This document shows positions 43,211-54,229 of a stretch of DNA of 64,000 nucleotides, piece after piece. The notes beneath the pieces were generated by a model. That model was not told where the DNA came from, searched no databases, and saw only the letters and a list, made by a program, of their open reading frames with translations. The translations under genes were made by a program, and so were the position numbers. The DNA lies in the NCBI GenBank assembly GCA_030077755.1, contig JAQJZZ010000014.1, positions 3,224,001 through 3,288,000 of the forward strand, written 5' to 3'. Positions within the stretch are counted from its first letter, which is position 1, and every line of letters starts with the position of its first letter. The stretch comes from Filosporella fistucella. Its lineage: Eukaryota > Ascomycota > Leotiomycetes > Helotiales.

Positions 43211-45942
43211 ATGAAGTTGCACACTATCATCGCACTCTGGAATGGAGCCGCCTTAGCAACGAGCTTTATTCCTGCTCGGCCACCCGCAATTCCCATAGCT
43301 GGTGGGTGTATCACCTGATATCATACATTATTATACTCTAATATGCTTAGTGAAATCACCTTATATGAGCACATGGCTTGAGGTTGGTAATGATGATAAT
43401 GGGGGTAATTTAGCTGGAAACTGGCCGTAAGGAGCTTCTCGTGTGTTAAATCTGAGCTGACAGCAACACAGGCGTTTCTGGGCGTGAGTAGATCAAATGA
43501 GATTACACAGTCGGTTAGGCTGATCTGTAGCAGCGGCCCTCAGCCAGGACCAGTTGCTGGAAGAAATGGAGCAGTCACAGCTTGGGCCGGACTGATAAAA
43601 GTTGATGGAGTTGCTTACACCTGGATGGGCGCCTCGAATGTAAATGGTTTTGTACCTCCTAGTGCTTCTCAAGACAGCTTTGAGTATACCTCTCAAAGAT
43701 CCACTTTCCTTCTGAATGTCGCTGGAAAATTGACCATGAATGTGACATTCATTTCACCTCTTACCCCAACGGACATCAGACGTCAATCCGTCATCGGGAC
43801 GTATCTCTCCGTCTCAGTTGTATCTCGGGATGGAGAAAACCATTCGGTTCAGCTCTATGCCGATATCTCTGCTGGTAAGTTTTCGAGCTTCTGTGTGGAC
43901 TCGGTCCATACTGACAACATCCTTAGAATGGGTCAACCCCACCCATAACGGCGAAATCGTGCAATGGAGGTAATTTTTTGCTCGATGGTATGAAAGTATC
44001 CGGCTGAATGTCTATAGTTATACTGTCGAGAACGGTATTGCCAGTCACAAATCCTTTCAACAAACCCAGAGCGAGTTCAACGCCGACTTTCCTGACGACT
44101 CATCACACTGGGGGAACTGGTACTGGAGCACTGCATCTTCGCCTTCGTTGACATTCCAGTACGTTTGATTTTTGCCTTCATTTGTGTTACAAATGATAAA
44201 TGCGAGCGGCTTCCAAACTGCTCGGACGCCACTGGCCATCTGTCTCACCCTTGTATATCCAAACTGATTTGTTTATAGATCCGGTGCCGACAACAGTGTT
44301 CGCCAGAACTTTCTAAGCAATGGAAAACTTCCAAATACCCAAGATGTTGATTATAGAGCCATCAACTCCAAATGGCCAGTCTTTGGATTTGCAAATGCTC
44401 TTGGCAATGTGGGAACATCTCCAGTCACAATTCTTTACACTATCGTTCATGCCCAGTCGAATGCCATCTATTTCAACGGCGCCGACGGGCTTACTGCAGT
44501 TCCTTCGTTATGGAAGAGTTATTGGACTACTGACTTGGAAATGGTAAAGTCTATAATTTCCAGTCTGCCAGCCTTGCTAATTCTTCTAGGTCGAATTCTT
44601 CTACAAAGATTATGATAATCATGATGGGATGATCGATCACAATATTGCTGTCGACTCTATTGCAGCAGGCGGTCAAGACTATCTCACTATTACCTCACTC
44701 TCGGCCCGTCAAGCATTTGGAGCGGTACAGCTTTGCGGGACGCCTAAGAAACCATATCTATTTCTGAAAGAAATAAGTTCCGATGGCAACATACAAACTG
44801 TGGATGTATTATTCCCAGCCATGCCGATATTTCTGTACACGAACCCGATCCTCGTCAAATACTTGCTAGATCCACTTTTCGAAAACCAAGAAGCAGGTAA
44901 ATTTCCACAGATGTATTCACTCCACGACCTTGGTGCGAATTATCCAAGAGCTGTTGGCCATCCCACTGGAGATGGAGGTGAGGCAACCATTTTGCTCGAG
45001 TTTAAGCAGCGCTAATTGCAAATAGAACCAATGCCGCTCGAAGAATGTGGCAACATGGTCATCGCAACTTTGGCATATTCTCAGCGAAGTGGTGACACTG
45101 GTTATCTTAGCCAGCACTACAAGATCCTCAAGCAGTGGACTGGGTATCTGGTTGAGGAAGCTTTGATTCCAGCGAATCAACTATCAACAGATGATTTCCA
45201 GGGGCCTCTGGCAAATCAAACGAATCTAGCTCTAAAAGGCATCATCGCAATCAAAGCGATGTCCGTGATTGCCAAAAATATTGGTAATGACGCAGATGCA
45301 AAGGCTTACTCGAGTATTGCACATGACTACATTTCCAAATGGCAAGAACTGGCAGTGGTAGCTACAGCCGATCCTCCTCACACCAATTTAAACTATCAGG
45401 ACAGCAACTCCCATGGTATGCCACCCTTTGGATAACTCGATCTGCTACTGATGCGAAAGCAGGTCTTCTCTACAACCTATACAGCGACGCTTTGCTAGGT
45501 CTCAACTTTGTACCAAAAGCTATTTACGACATGCAGAGCAAATTCTATCCCACGGTTGCAGAGACTTACGGAGTACCGCTGGACACTCGAAATGTGTTTA
45601 CGAAATGTGAATATCTTCAGATGATTGCTGATTACGAAGGCTGACACGATCAATAGCTGATTGGGAGATGTGGGTGGCAGCCATCTCGTCCCCGTCAACG
45701 AAATCAATGTTCATTTCCAGACTAGCAAAGTGGATTAACACGACCCCTACGAATCGTGCTTTTACTGATCTTTACAACACGCAAACTGGAAAGTGAGCCT
45801 CTTGCCTAACAATTCGTTTCTACAGCTGGTGAAGCTGACATGATCCAGTTTCGCCGATGGCCCTTTCATTGCACGTCCTGTCGCTGGTGGACATTTTGCC
45901 TTGCTGGCATTGAACGCTCCGACAACGACATATGAATTGTGA
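43211..45942 (+). CDS. secreted glutaminase A (GtaA family)
   Basis: Twelve exons: 43211-43301, 43351-43426, 43472-43483, 43531-43874, 43927-43969, 44018-44158, 44279-44543, 44590-44977, 45026-45415, 45460-45606, 45657-45792, 45849-45942. They join in phase to 708 residues, the usual length for the family. Exon 3 is a 12-nt microexon; it supplies 'RFW' in 'PRFWASGPQPG'. Residues 1-17 are a signal peptide (MKLHTIIALWNGAALAT), so it is exported. Recognisable family blocks are 'SPYMSTWLE', 'AWAGLIKVDGVAYTWMGA', 'HPTGDGEPMPLEECGNM' and 'GLLYNLYSDALLGLNFVP', then 'SDWEMWVAAI' and 'DGPFIARPVAGGHFALLAL'. The family hydrolyses L-glutamine to glutamate and ammonia outside the cell and helps the fungus use amino nitrogen. 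The frame is unbroken once all 11 short introns (44-120 nt) are removed. Confidence 0.93.
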
Positions 45943-46359
45943 GAGAATATTTTTGGAGCACATCTCAGCCCTGTGCGCTTTCTACTCCATATGAAACAAA
46001 GCCTAGTGATCGAATCCTGAATCTATTTGAACTATCAAACTTTGGCTACAAGTCATTATCTTTGCCATTACTGCAAGGTTGTGTCTCAGAATGAAGTCAC
46101 CATTTTGCCAGACTCTACCCCACCAATTATTTAATCCAAAATTGCCATCGCAAAACGTTTCCTTCACTTGCCGCAGTATTGTCTAAAGTTCACTTCGGGG
46201 CACGTTAGAGAAAGCACTTAATACCATGACGTTGTTACTATTCCCCTCCCCCCCCTAAAAAGATCGCACGTTCATTCATCCCTTACTATATCTCAATCTC
46301 TCGCCATTCACAATACCTGTCCCCGACAATGACTTTCCATTATCTTACAGGTCATTTCA
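45943..46359. other. convergent intergenic region
   Basis: 3' flanks of the glutaminase gene and of the small cysteine-rich frame. A C-rich run occurs near 46245. No gene is visible. Confidence 0.45.
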
Positions 46360-46650
46360 TCACATACATGAACCACAGTCTCCGCAATTTCCACAGTCTC
46401 CACAGTTTAGCAAATTCTGCTTACAGGCACATAATGTGAGTGCGGTGCTTTGCCCCCCTCGCATGACTGGGATTTCTGTCTCATCAGTTGCCCGACAATC
46501 ATCCTTGACGCAAAGCATGTTGGTCTTTTCGTATTCTACATCCTTATGTCGACATAGTCCCAGAAGGGAACTCCAGCACATGTTTGTTGAGCTAAGATGG
46601 TGAAAGGTCTTGGAGCCGCAGCGGCAGGTTTGATGGCTTTCTTTGCACAT
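46360..46650 (-). CDS. small cysteine-rich protein, no signal peptide
   Basis: The frame starts at the ATG at 46650 and encodes 96 residues with 15 cysteines. It opens MCKESHQTCRCGSKTFHH and has single or paired Cys through the middle ('SLLGLCRHKD', 'NMLCVKDDCRATDE', 'LTLCACKQNLLNC'). It closes with a tandem 'CGDCGNCGDCGSC' element made of CxxC units. This suggests metal binding rather than a disulfide-rich secreted effector, since there is no signal peptide. Fungal genomes carry many short proteins of this type, of unknown function. It has no splice evidence and sits in a gene-poor stretch, so it could also be a chance frame. Confidence 0.45.
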   Translation of the reverse strand: MCKESHQTCRCGSKTFHHLSSTNMCWSSLLGLCRHKDVEYEKTNMLCVKDDCRATDETEIPVMRGGQSTALTLCACKQNLLNCGDCGNCGDCGSCM

Positions 46651-48471
46651 GGCTTCGTCCAGCTGATGATTATGTTGAGTTATCTTGTAGTTATGACAAC
46701 GGCTCGAGTAAGTGGACTAGTTGGAGTGGATTTAATAGCAGGTGCTCCTGGTTTTGCTGAAGTAGTGTTCAGATAACTTGGAAACGGCTCCTTGTAATAC
46801 TTCAAATACTCCTCGAGTGCAATACAGATTCACTGTTTTTTGGGAATCATGAACAATTCTGAACAGTTAATGTGCTATTCTATTCAAAGGATTTATGTCA
46901 CAGGTTTTTGATTGGCGGAAAATGCCTGCTTCCTCCCCTATCATGAGCAACTCTTCTTATCAATAAAAAGCTTTACACATATGAATTCTACTGCTTGGCC
47001 TACATGAGTGTAAATTACAAGTCGATGGCATTGATTGGTAATTCACTCCAAGCGCGACGGGCGAGCTTGGAAGCGCTTCGATGCAAATGTTTTTGAGTTC
47101 AACAAACAATTCATTGTTCTCCTGTGTTGGAACTAGCTGATCCGAAAGTTGTGTCACTTGGTGGGCATGCTAAGACGTATTTACTACTTGTCAACTTTCG
47201 TCTATGACCCTGCATTGTAATTTTTTGCGGTCAAGCTGCTTTATGTATTGCTTATAATTTCCTGCTATCCAAAGCTCATCTTTATTTTTACGAGAATTTG
47301 TAAAAAAGATCTCTGAATAGTTCTCTGATTGCCACGATTTACTCGTGATGTCCCACCTATTCCTTTGATATTCAAAATTTGATACTCGAGATGTCAAGCT
47401 AGATGAGGCGAGAATTCTTTCTTCTTTGCCTAAGATTTCACACAATTAGTGTGTGACTAGAAGATTAGAAGTAAGAATTAGTTCTACACTGTGCAAGAAT
47501 CCCTAAAATTATACCCATAATTCAGCTTGAAATACTTTCCCCCCAAAAAGTCAAGAGTTTCGTCTGATAAGTCCAAGCCGAAACAAGGTAAGCACCCATG
47601 GGTACGTACCTAAGTCCAGTTCCAAGACTCTTCCAAGTCTGGAGTACATTGCCTCTTGCCAAGGTGATAAAATGCCTGTTGCCAAGGTGATAGAATGCCT
47701 GTTGCCAAGTATACCGCCAAGTATGTTCAAGCATGCAGCCAAGTTGAAACGCTTCCTCGTATCCAAGACTATATATGCGGGAATAGCTTGGAAGATCGCG
47801 TATTTCAACGTCTCATTGATTTCGGATATGTGATGAGGCACTTTCGAGACGATTTGATGTTGGGGATTGGGGTTGTGGAGGTGGGGTAAAATATACAGGG
47901 AATGTGGGGAAGAGACTTGTCACTTCAAAATATGGATTGATGCCTCTCCACTGTCACAGCTATGATACCTTGCAGCCTTGGAGGTATGCATTTTCTGATA
48001 TGTAGAATTCATAGACCTTTAAAAAGGATAGGCTCTTTAGAACCATCGAGTTCTCCACGAGCGCTGTCGAAATAAGAGAATCCTTGGTCAAGCTGTATCA
48101 ATCCCTTGAAACCCTCGAGACATATTCACTCAAAGAACGGACCCCAATTACTCCTATGTGTCCCTGATTTAATCAGTTCAGTGCCTCTCACTACGGGAAA
48201 CAGAAACGTATGAACTCTATCATCGAAGGCACCACGCCTACCACATCGGCCTTGGAATGTTGCTGCGGACATCATGTTGTATGGCGAATCTAATCAATCA
48301 ATATCCATTCTATCAGGATCATTTCAAGCGTCCATTTCGGAAGGCCAAGGCTCCAACTGACCCTCATTGAAAAGTGGTCCTGCCGACATATTTTCCACGG
48401 CTCCGTCCCTCGTTACACATGAGGCAAAGCATCTCCCAACTTCTTTCTACAATCTCGCACATCTTGATCAC
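46651..48471. other. gene-poor stretch with a tandem repeat
   Basis: About 1.8 kb with several 60-100 codon frames on both strands (around 46960, 47191, 47522-47889) but no domain or coherent splice model. It contains the short tandem repeat at 47651-47709. Confidence 0.4.
47651..47709. repeat. 23-bp tandem repeat, 2.6 copies
   Basis: Unit GCCTsTTGCCAAGGTGATA plus four more bases occurs at 47651-47673 and 47674-47696 with two mismatches, and its first 13 bases recur at 47697-47709. It lies in noncoding sequence and is a candidate length-variable locus. Confidence 0.75.
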
Positions 48472-48828
48472 TTAGTCCAGCATAGCGTTTCGAGAGATCG
48501 GATTCGGGTCTGAAGTGGCCTTGTTCAGGAAGCATCGAACGATGAAACACACATCGGCGAAGCTGAAAGTGAGAGTAGCGAGATGAGGATAGTTGTCCCA
48601 TTCGCGCTTGGTGATATCGTAAATGAGGCAAATAGGAGAATCAGGGGCGTCGGAAATATAGGGTTGGGAGCTGTAGTGGCTGTAATATTGTCTGAAAGTG
48701 ACAAAGATGGCGGCTCGGTTGTATTTCATAACTGGATTGCCTCTTTCGCTTCCTCCAAGGTCTGGCCAGCGTCGGAATAGGTCCTCGAGATCGTCCATTG
48801 GAGAAGTCAGCGTTCGGTTGCTTGACAT
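48472..48828 (-). CDS. hypothetical protein
   Basis: The frame starts MSSNRTLTSPMDDLEDLF at 48828 and encodes 118 residues. It contains 'RRWPDLGGSERGNPVMKYNRAAIF', then 'FRQYYSHYSSQPYISDAPD', and a hydrophobic-aromatic stretch 'LATLTFSFADVCFIVRCFLNK'. There is no signal peptide and no recognised domain. It could be an unspliced fragment of a larger gene, but I found no convincing partner exon on either side. Weak call. Confidence 0.35.
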   Translation of the reverse strand: MSSNRTLTSPMDDLEDLFRRWPDLGGSERGNPVMKYNRAAIFVTFRQYYSHYSSQPYISDAPDSPICLIYDITKREWDNYPHLATLTFSFADVCFIVRCFLNKATSDPNPISRNAMLD

Positions 48829-49100
48829 AGGTACGGTGGTGTAGAGAGGGTATTGGAAGTATTAGGTGAACTTTCATCCGCGAGAATGGGTTGAGGGACT
48901 GCAGAGCCTGAAGTATGCCGGAACCCAAATGCAATCTAAACGAACCCCCGATTTTTGTATGTGTTCTTCTTAATGAAGCTGAAAGTGAATTAGACATATC
49001 AAAGCACGATCGTCGAGTGAAAAGTTTCCTTGAAGGGCATTCATTGTTTGAAGAAGATTACACAAACATCTATCAAAGACAAGGTATCGGACACTCCCTT

Positions 49101-49869
49101 CTATGGCTTCACCTCCGCAATCTCGAATTCAAAATCCCCATCTAAGTTCAGGTTCACACTATCGGCAGAATCAATTTCCACCTCTCTTTCTACAACATCA
49201 TTCCCGCGGCGTGCCTTTCGGGCAGCTGAAAAGTCAGCACTGACCCGAGCAGAGAAGTGAAAATCTCTAACCTCTATTGCTGCCACCCAAGGAACGGATC
49301 TTAAGTAATGTGACAGTAGGCAGGCTTCCTTCTTGTCGCTTCTCAACAGCACTCTCCTCGCTTCTTGCCACGGCTCCTGGCTTCACAGTAATTCCAACAC
49401 CAGATCCACCCTCTCCAGTTCCGAGTTCAACAGTTGGGCCTTTGGTCAAGGCGCCAGTTGCGAATTTAAGGGCGGCGTTGAATCCAGCGAGGTCGCGTTT
49501 CTCTACACCAGTATCAGCATTGTCTGGCTCCCGAGGTTCGACGACCTTCTTGCCAATGCCGAAGGCACCGGAAGGAAGAGTAGACGCACTGGCTGCTGCT
49601 TCTGCGGCGGGAGCAACGATAGTTGGGACGACTTCCGCAGTACCTTTTTGAGTTACTGCGTTGGCGAGGGCTGCCTCAGCATTTTGAGTTCCCGCAGAAG
49701 CTCCAGCGAGGGTATTGACGAGTGCCTCCGCTGATTCAGCTCCTCCAAATGAGATCTCTCCATCACCGACTACCAAGGCTGGAGAATAAGCCCCAAGGTT
49801 GATGTTCAAAGGTACGGCGCTGATAGAGGTGGCTGCTAGAAGAGCAAGGTAGGCTGAGAGGTATTGCAT
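49101..49869 (-). CDS. secreted precursor with Kex2-type sites, paralogue of the 62-kb gene
   Basis: Exon 1 is 49869-49272; a 46-nt intron (donor GTTAGA, branch GTGCTGAC, acceptor TTTCAG) leads to 49225-49101, giving 240 residues. If unspliced, the frame stops at 49267 after 200 residues. Residues 1-18 are a signal peptide (MQYLSAYLALLAATSISA). The next segment, 'VPLNINLGAYSPALVVGDG', is nearly the same as in the gene at 62206. A low-complexity Ala-rich part follows, then Lys-Arg at 124-125, a conserved C-terminal peptide starting DLAGFNAALKFATGAL and containing 'ELGTGEGGSGVGIT', and a second Lys-Arg at 177-178. The extra exon adds an acidic tail. Dibasic sites in a secreted precursor suggest trimming by the Golgi endoprotease Kex2. 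Unlike its paralogue it has no tandem units. Function unknown. Confidence 0.82.
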
Positions 49870-52052
49870 GATTGCTGATTTGTTTGTTGTTTAAAAATTG
49901 ATAGTGGATAAAAGTGATCGTCTGAAAAGATTGGATGATTATGAATTAATTGGGAGCTGTAAAAGGAAGACTTGCTTCTTAGATGATTGAGAAATGAATG
50001 TGAGCGCAGCTGGAGAAAAAACGGGGAAGTTGTGGACTTCCCCAACTCTTATACAAATGTAAAATGAGAATACCAAGCTTTTCATGACAGTTCACTTCTA
50101 TTCGCACGTTCCACATGCCCGGTGACTCGTCTGAAAATAGCCAGGTGGAGTTATAGAGCCGCGAGCAAAAAGTTAACAGACTCAAGTTCGGTCCTGGTCA
50201 CATCGGAAGCGAAACAGCATTCACAAGATCGTCTCTAGCAAGGTCTGTATTTGGTGTCGTCGTCGTGGCCATTCCAAGGCATGAAAACACAAGACAGCGG
50301 ATTGGGTAAGGTTAAGGAGAAGCCAAGAGTGCCCAGCAAAGTGTCAGAGCGGTGACTTTGTCTGAAGTTTGCTGAAACGAGGCTACAGTTGTATTCGGTA
50401 GTGTTTTGTGACGCTTGGCACCTCGGCACCCGTCTGAAAGGACAGGATTGTGTCAAATACGACCGTCAACACATCTTGGCATGCCCAAGCGGAGAAGTAG
50501 GAGTTTGGCTGCACTGATGCAGCAAGATAACGCGCTTTTTCGCACAAGAAGGTGGGTAAATGGCGCATCTGGTGGCGATAATAGATCTCTTGTCCTTCTT
50601 GGAGGTGAGGCGAAAACGGGATTCAAGCCTGCCGAGAGATGGAAGAGATGCCAAGGGAAGCATAAAACCCGACCGACTACCGAAGTCTCGTGATTATAGA
50701 AAGTAATAATTGCCCTTCAGCGTTTGGCATCGAGAATGGTAATGTTTGACTTAATTTGTAAAAGAGTAGGAAGTTACATAGATATAACTGTGCGAAGCTT
50801 TCGAGAGGCTAAGATAAGAGGAGAGGCACTTGTCTAACGTACCTGGATTTTGCACGGACCAGTTCAGGATCACGAGCCAATAAATTTTCAGGCTCTAGAA
50901 TTATGATGCCGATTGACTGGGTAACCTCAGTTGGGACGTGAACGGTATCACCTGTTACAGCAAAATATAGTCGCGCCAAAAATAAAAACATCCCATTGAA
51001 ATCTTGCAGGTCTTGGATGGAGACCTGCCGCTTCTGGTGCAGTAGATTGAGACAGGGATTTATGAATCTACTTGAGAGAAGTTTTTAAATTGACATTATC
51101 TTCCAGAAAATTTGTATTCTCTTTCACCAGGATAGGCATATGATAGCTAGTATGGTGATCAAGGTGATGGTCGTATTGTACAAAGATTGACTACCACACC
51201 TTCAAAGATGCAATTTCAAACTCAGGATGAGACGCCAGAAATAGACCCCATTCCCAAAGTTCGGATGGAACTGTCACAGCTTGAAAACTAGAAATGTAGC
51301 TAGACTCAGAACGAGTTGTGCTCAGTTATTACTTGAATATTCAGGATGAAGGATGTATGCTTTTCCTGTTGATTGGACCTGATTTTCCAGAAATAGAATT
51401 CAACAGCTCCTAGGGTACAGTCTCGGAGCTCAGAATTGATTCTCCAAGACCAAGAACATTCCTTTAAAGCGATTTGGGTTCTACACGTCAAATTTATGGT
51501 CCGAGTTATAAATTTTCTACGATAATATCATTGGCAGAGGTAGAAAGCTGTGTGAGAGACGTTTGTGTGTGAATTATCCTATCTATGCAGAATTTAAAAA
51601 AAAAATAGGAAACGGAATTGACAAAAGCAGCAGTGAAAAATTTGAGAACTTTATGAGAGAGGTAAGCACACGAAATCCGAGTTCCCAAATAAATAACAGC
51701 ATACTAGCGAAGATCTGTATAGTAAGCTTTTAATTATTGTTGGGAGCATTGAGGCTAAGAGAAGCATTTTGGATTTTACTAAATGCAGAACAGGAGCAGG
51801 ATCAACTTCTTCCTAGTATCAGTGCCTGTCTGCTTGTTTCATTAGAAGACGGGATGAGATTATATATCTTTTGAAGAATCTTTGAGATATCTACCCGAAC
51901 CACCATAGCTGAGGCTCTTTCCTAGGTAGCTGCAATAAAGGGGCCGAAGCGAGACGGAACGGATGCAAATTTAATCCGACCTTGTCTTCACCACAAAACT
52001 TTCCCATCCCTTTCACACCAACCAAACAATTGCCTATTACCAAATAACCACA
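49870..52052. other. long divergent intergenic region
   Basis: About 2.2 kb between the starts of the secreted precursor (minus) and the prolyl 4-hydroxylase (plus). No convincing gene is visible; a 92-codon plus frame at 50415-50693 lacks a domain. Both promoters should lie here. Confidence 0.45.
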
Positions 52053-52951
52053 ATGATTGGGTATTTCGTTGCCATTTTCCCCCTATACTTCTTTGTATAC
52101 CTACCGATCTCCAACTCTCTCTTCGGCAACCCCCAAAAGCCTCGAAGTCCGGACATTGTTACTTTCAACAGCTCTCTCATTGCTGACGACATACCACTGG
52201 CCTGCGCGGCCCACAACTATAATACCTTCATCCTTTCTCACGAGCCCCTCGTCATATATGTCGAGAATTTTCTCAGTGATCAGGAATCATCACATCTCTT
52301 GGATATCAGGTATTCCTCTATACTTTGAAGTTTGCTCCAGGATCGAGTATGCCGAAATATCCGGACCCACGTGACTGACACATATGCAGCGAGGACAAAT
52401 ACACTCCTTCAACGGTCTCTACTGGAGCCGAAACTTCCATTCAAAGGGAAGTCCGCTTCTCAGAAGTGGCCCTTATTGATAGAGATGAAATTGTTCGTTG
52501 TATTGAGCATCGCGCTCGAGCTTTTCAAGGATGGCGACCTGATATACACATCGAACGATTGAGAACTCAAAGATACGGCCCGGGAGGCCACTATATCCAT
52601 CACTATGACTGGAGCGGTGCCAGTCGGCAAGCTGATCGTATAACCACCTTCATGGTATATGTTGATGCTCAATGTGAAGGTGGGGGAACAGAGTTCCCTA
52701 GGCTGAAAATGCCAAAACCTGGGAGCGGGCAGTGGTGCAAGTTTTTAGAATGTGACCAATATGAACCCGATTCAAGGCCCAAGATGGGGATTACATTCAA
52801 ACCAATCAAAGGCAATGCTGTCTTTTGGGAGAATATTGGACCAGACGGCAGAGGCTATGAGGAAACCTGGCACGCAGGGCTACCAGTTATCGCTGGGTCC
52901 AAGGTTGGCTTGAATATTTGGACTTGGGGATCCAGCCGGCTCGATAGGTAA
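52053..52951 (+). CDS. prolyl 4-hydroxylase-like 2-oxoglutarate/Fe(II) dioxygenase
   Basis: Exons 52053-52309 and 52390-52951 join across an 80-nt intron (donor GTATTC, acceptor ATGCAG) for 272 residues. The first 25 residues are a hydrophobic signal-anchor (MIGYFVAIFPLYFFVYLPIS). The catalytic domain shows 'LRTQRYGPGGHYIHHYDW' with the HxD pair of iron ligands (His-Tyr-Asp). It then has 'ECDQYEPDSRPKMGITFKP', 'GNAVFWENIGPDGRGYEETWHAGLPV' split as 'NAVFWENIG' and 'ETWHAGLPV' with the distal His ligand, and 'GSKVGLNIWTW' with the Lys that holds 2-oxoglutarate. Every catalytic residue of the P4H superfamily is present. It probably hydroxylates proline in a secretory-pathway or ER substrate. It lies near two secreted precursors, but no proline-rich repeat is seen in those. 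Confidence 0.92.
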
Positions 52952-53105
52952 GGCGGTCGATTCGATGGAGTAGATATCGACGCTACGCCAGCAGAGGCAA
53001 ACTTTGTTGGGCAAATCTGGTTATGCCAAATTTACATCCGTGCAGGTTCTCTGGCTCGAGGCTATCATATCAGGCTCTTGTTCTTAATGAATCAACACTC
53101 CATGT

Positions 53106-53130
53106 GCATTGCATTGCATTGCATTGCAAT
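53106..53130. repeat. GCATT pentanucleotide microsatellite
   Basis: GCATT is repeated four times exactly (53106-53125) and once with a substitution, about 80 bp upstream of the next start codon. Copy number is likely to vary between strains. Confidence 0.85.
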
Positions 53131-53209
53131 CCACACGTGAGGATCTTTGCCAGGTGAGTTGGTATCGATCCAGCCTAGTGTTGAGTTACATTGACTGAAT
53201 GGCACAGTC

Positions 53210-54229
53210 ATGGCGCCTATTCCACTACTGCTTGCGGCTGAGATGGAGAAGTCCCAGGAAAAATCGTCGTCTGAATCTACCAAGTCCCGCGCATCGTCTG
53301 AATTGGATGAAGCCTACTACCGCAAACCTATGTTCTCGCCCAGATTGATGATACAACGACCAAAGCTACCAACCGTCGTGCCGTATCCTGATTTGCCGCT
53401 CTCTTCTCCAATTCAAGGACCAAGCACAGCAGGGTTGCTTTCGATCTCATCTCCTGAAGTTAAGAATGATTCAATCTCGGTACAATCAGCACCTGCACTC
53501 GACCTCCCCCCGCCAGTCTACCCTCTTCATAAAAGGTATCGCGATCGTCTGGCTGTTCCTCCTCACGTCTTTGGCCCCACAATGCCTCCTCCATCCCTAC
53601 ACTTGAAGTCAAGTTCCACATCTTTGGGATCAACTTCTCAAGCCACACCCCAGTCAGCTACCAACGAGAAAGAGGCCGGAAGTTCTGCAAAATCTAGACG
53701 CTCTAAAAAGCCACCCTGCCAGCCAAACCACTCCCGTCTTCCTGGCCAGCCTTCCCTCTCTATGCTTCCACCCCCTAAGAATCCTCTACCTCAGCCACAT
53801 CGGGTCACGGCTCTTAATGAGCTCGAGCAGTCTGGTGAGCCCCATTCGGATGTATATCATATGGCCTGGACCTACAACGATGAGGAAAAGAAGACGGAGC
53901 CCAAGAAAAAGCCAGCTACCTATCAAATTGTCTACACAATCCACTTGCCAGAGTGGCGCCTTGTCAAGACGTCTGAGTTGCCATCAAACGCTAAGCAAGT
54001 GTTCATCGAGGTGCCAGCTGAGAACCCCCCTCTACTTGTTGATGGTCGTATGGCGATCTTGCAAATTCCTAAGTGGAAGAAGAAGATGGACATGTGGTAT
54101 AGGGTCTCTGATGGAAACCGCAACAAGGTCGTCAAGAAAGAGCTTGAGCTACCACGTTGGGTCTGGGTACGTAGGAACTTTCAAGGTATCTTCGATCCTC
54201 ACATGAGGGAGCTGTGGCTCGAGAACTGA
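53210..54229 (+). CDS. hypothetical proline/serine-rich protein
   Basis: One exon, 339 residues from MAPIPLLLAAEMEKSQEK. Residues 20-200 are low-complexity with Ser, Pro and Lys ('LDLPPPVYPLHKRYRD', 'SRRSKKPPCQPNHSRLPG'), likely disordered. The last 120 residues are better ordered: 'YQIVYTIHLPEWRLVKTSE', 'NAKQVFIEVPAENPPLLVDG', 'LELPRWVWVRRNFQGIFD'. I recognise no family. A beta-rich C-terminal domain is possible. There is no signal peptide or membrane helix despite the mildly hydrophobic start. The intact frame and normal codon use make it a real gene. Confidence 0.75.
   Translation: MAPIPLLLAAEMEKSQEKSSSESTKSRASSELDEAYYRKPMFSPRLMIQRPKLPTVVPYPDLPLSSPIQGPSTAGLLSISSPEVKNDSISVQSAPALDLPPPVYPLHKRYRDRLAVPPHVFGPTMPPPSLHLKSSSTSLGSTSQATPQSATNEKEAGSSAKSRRSKKPPCQPNHSRLPGQPSLSMLPPPKNPLPQPHRVTALNELEQSGEPHSDVYHMAWTYNDEEKKTEPKKKPATYQIVYTIHLPEWRLVKTSELPSNAKQVFIEVPAENPPLLVDGRMAILQIPKWKKKMDMWYRVSDGNRNKVVKKELELPRWVWVRRNFQGIFDPHMRELWLEN

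Noticed and set aside
43484..43530. Frame start at 43484 as the glutaminase start
   Set aside because: The frame begins on a GTG that is actually the GTGAGT donor of intron 3; the signal peptide lies upstream at 43211.
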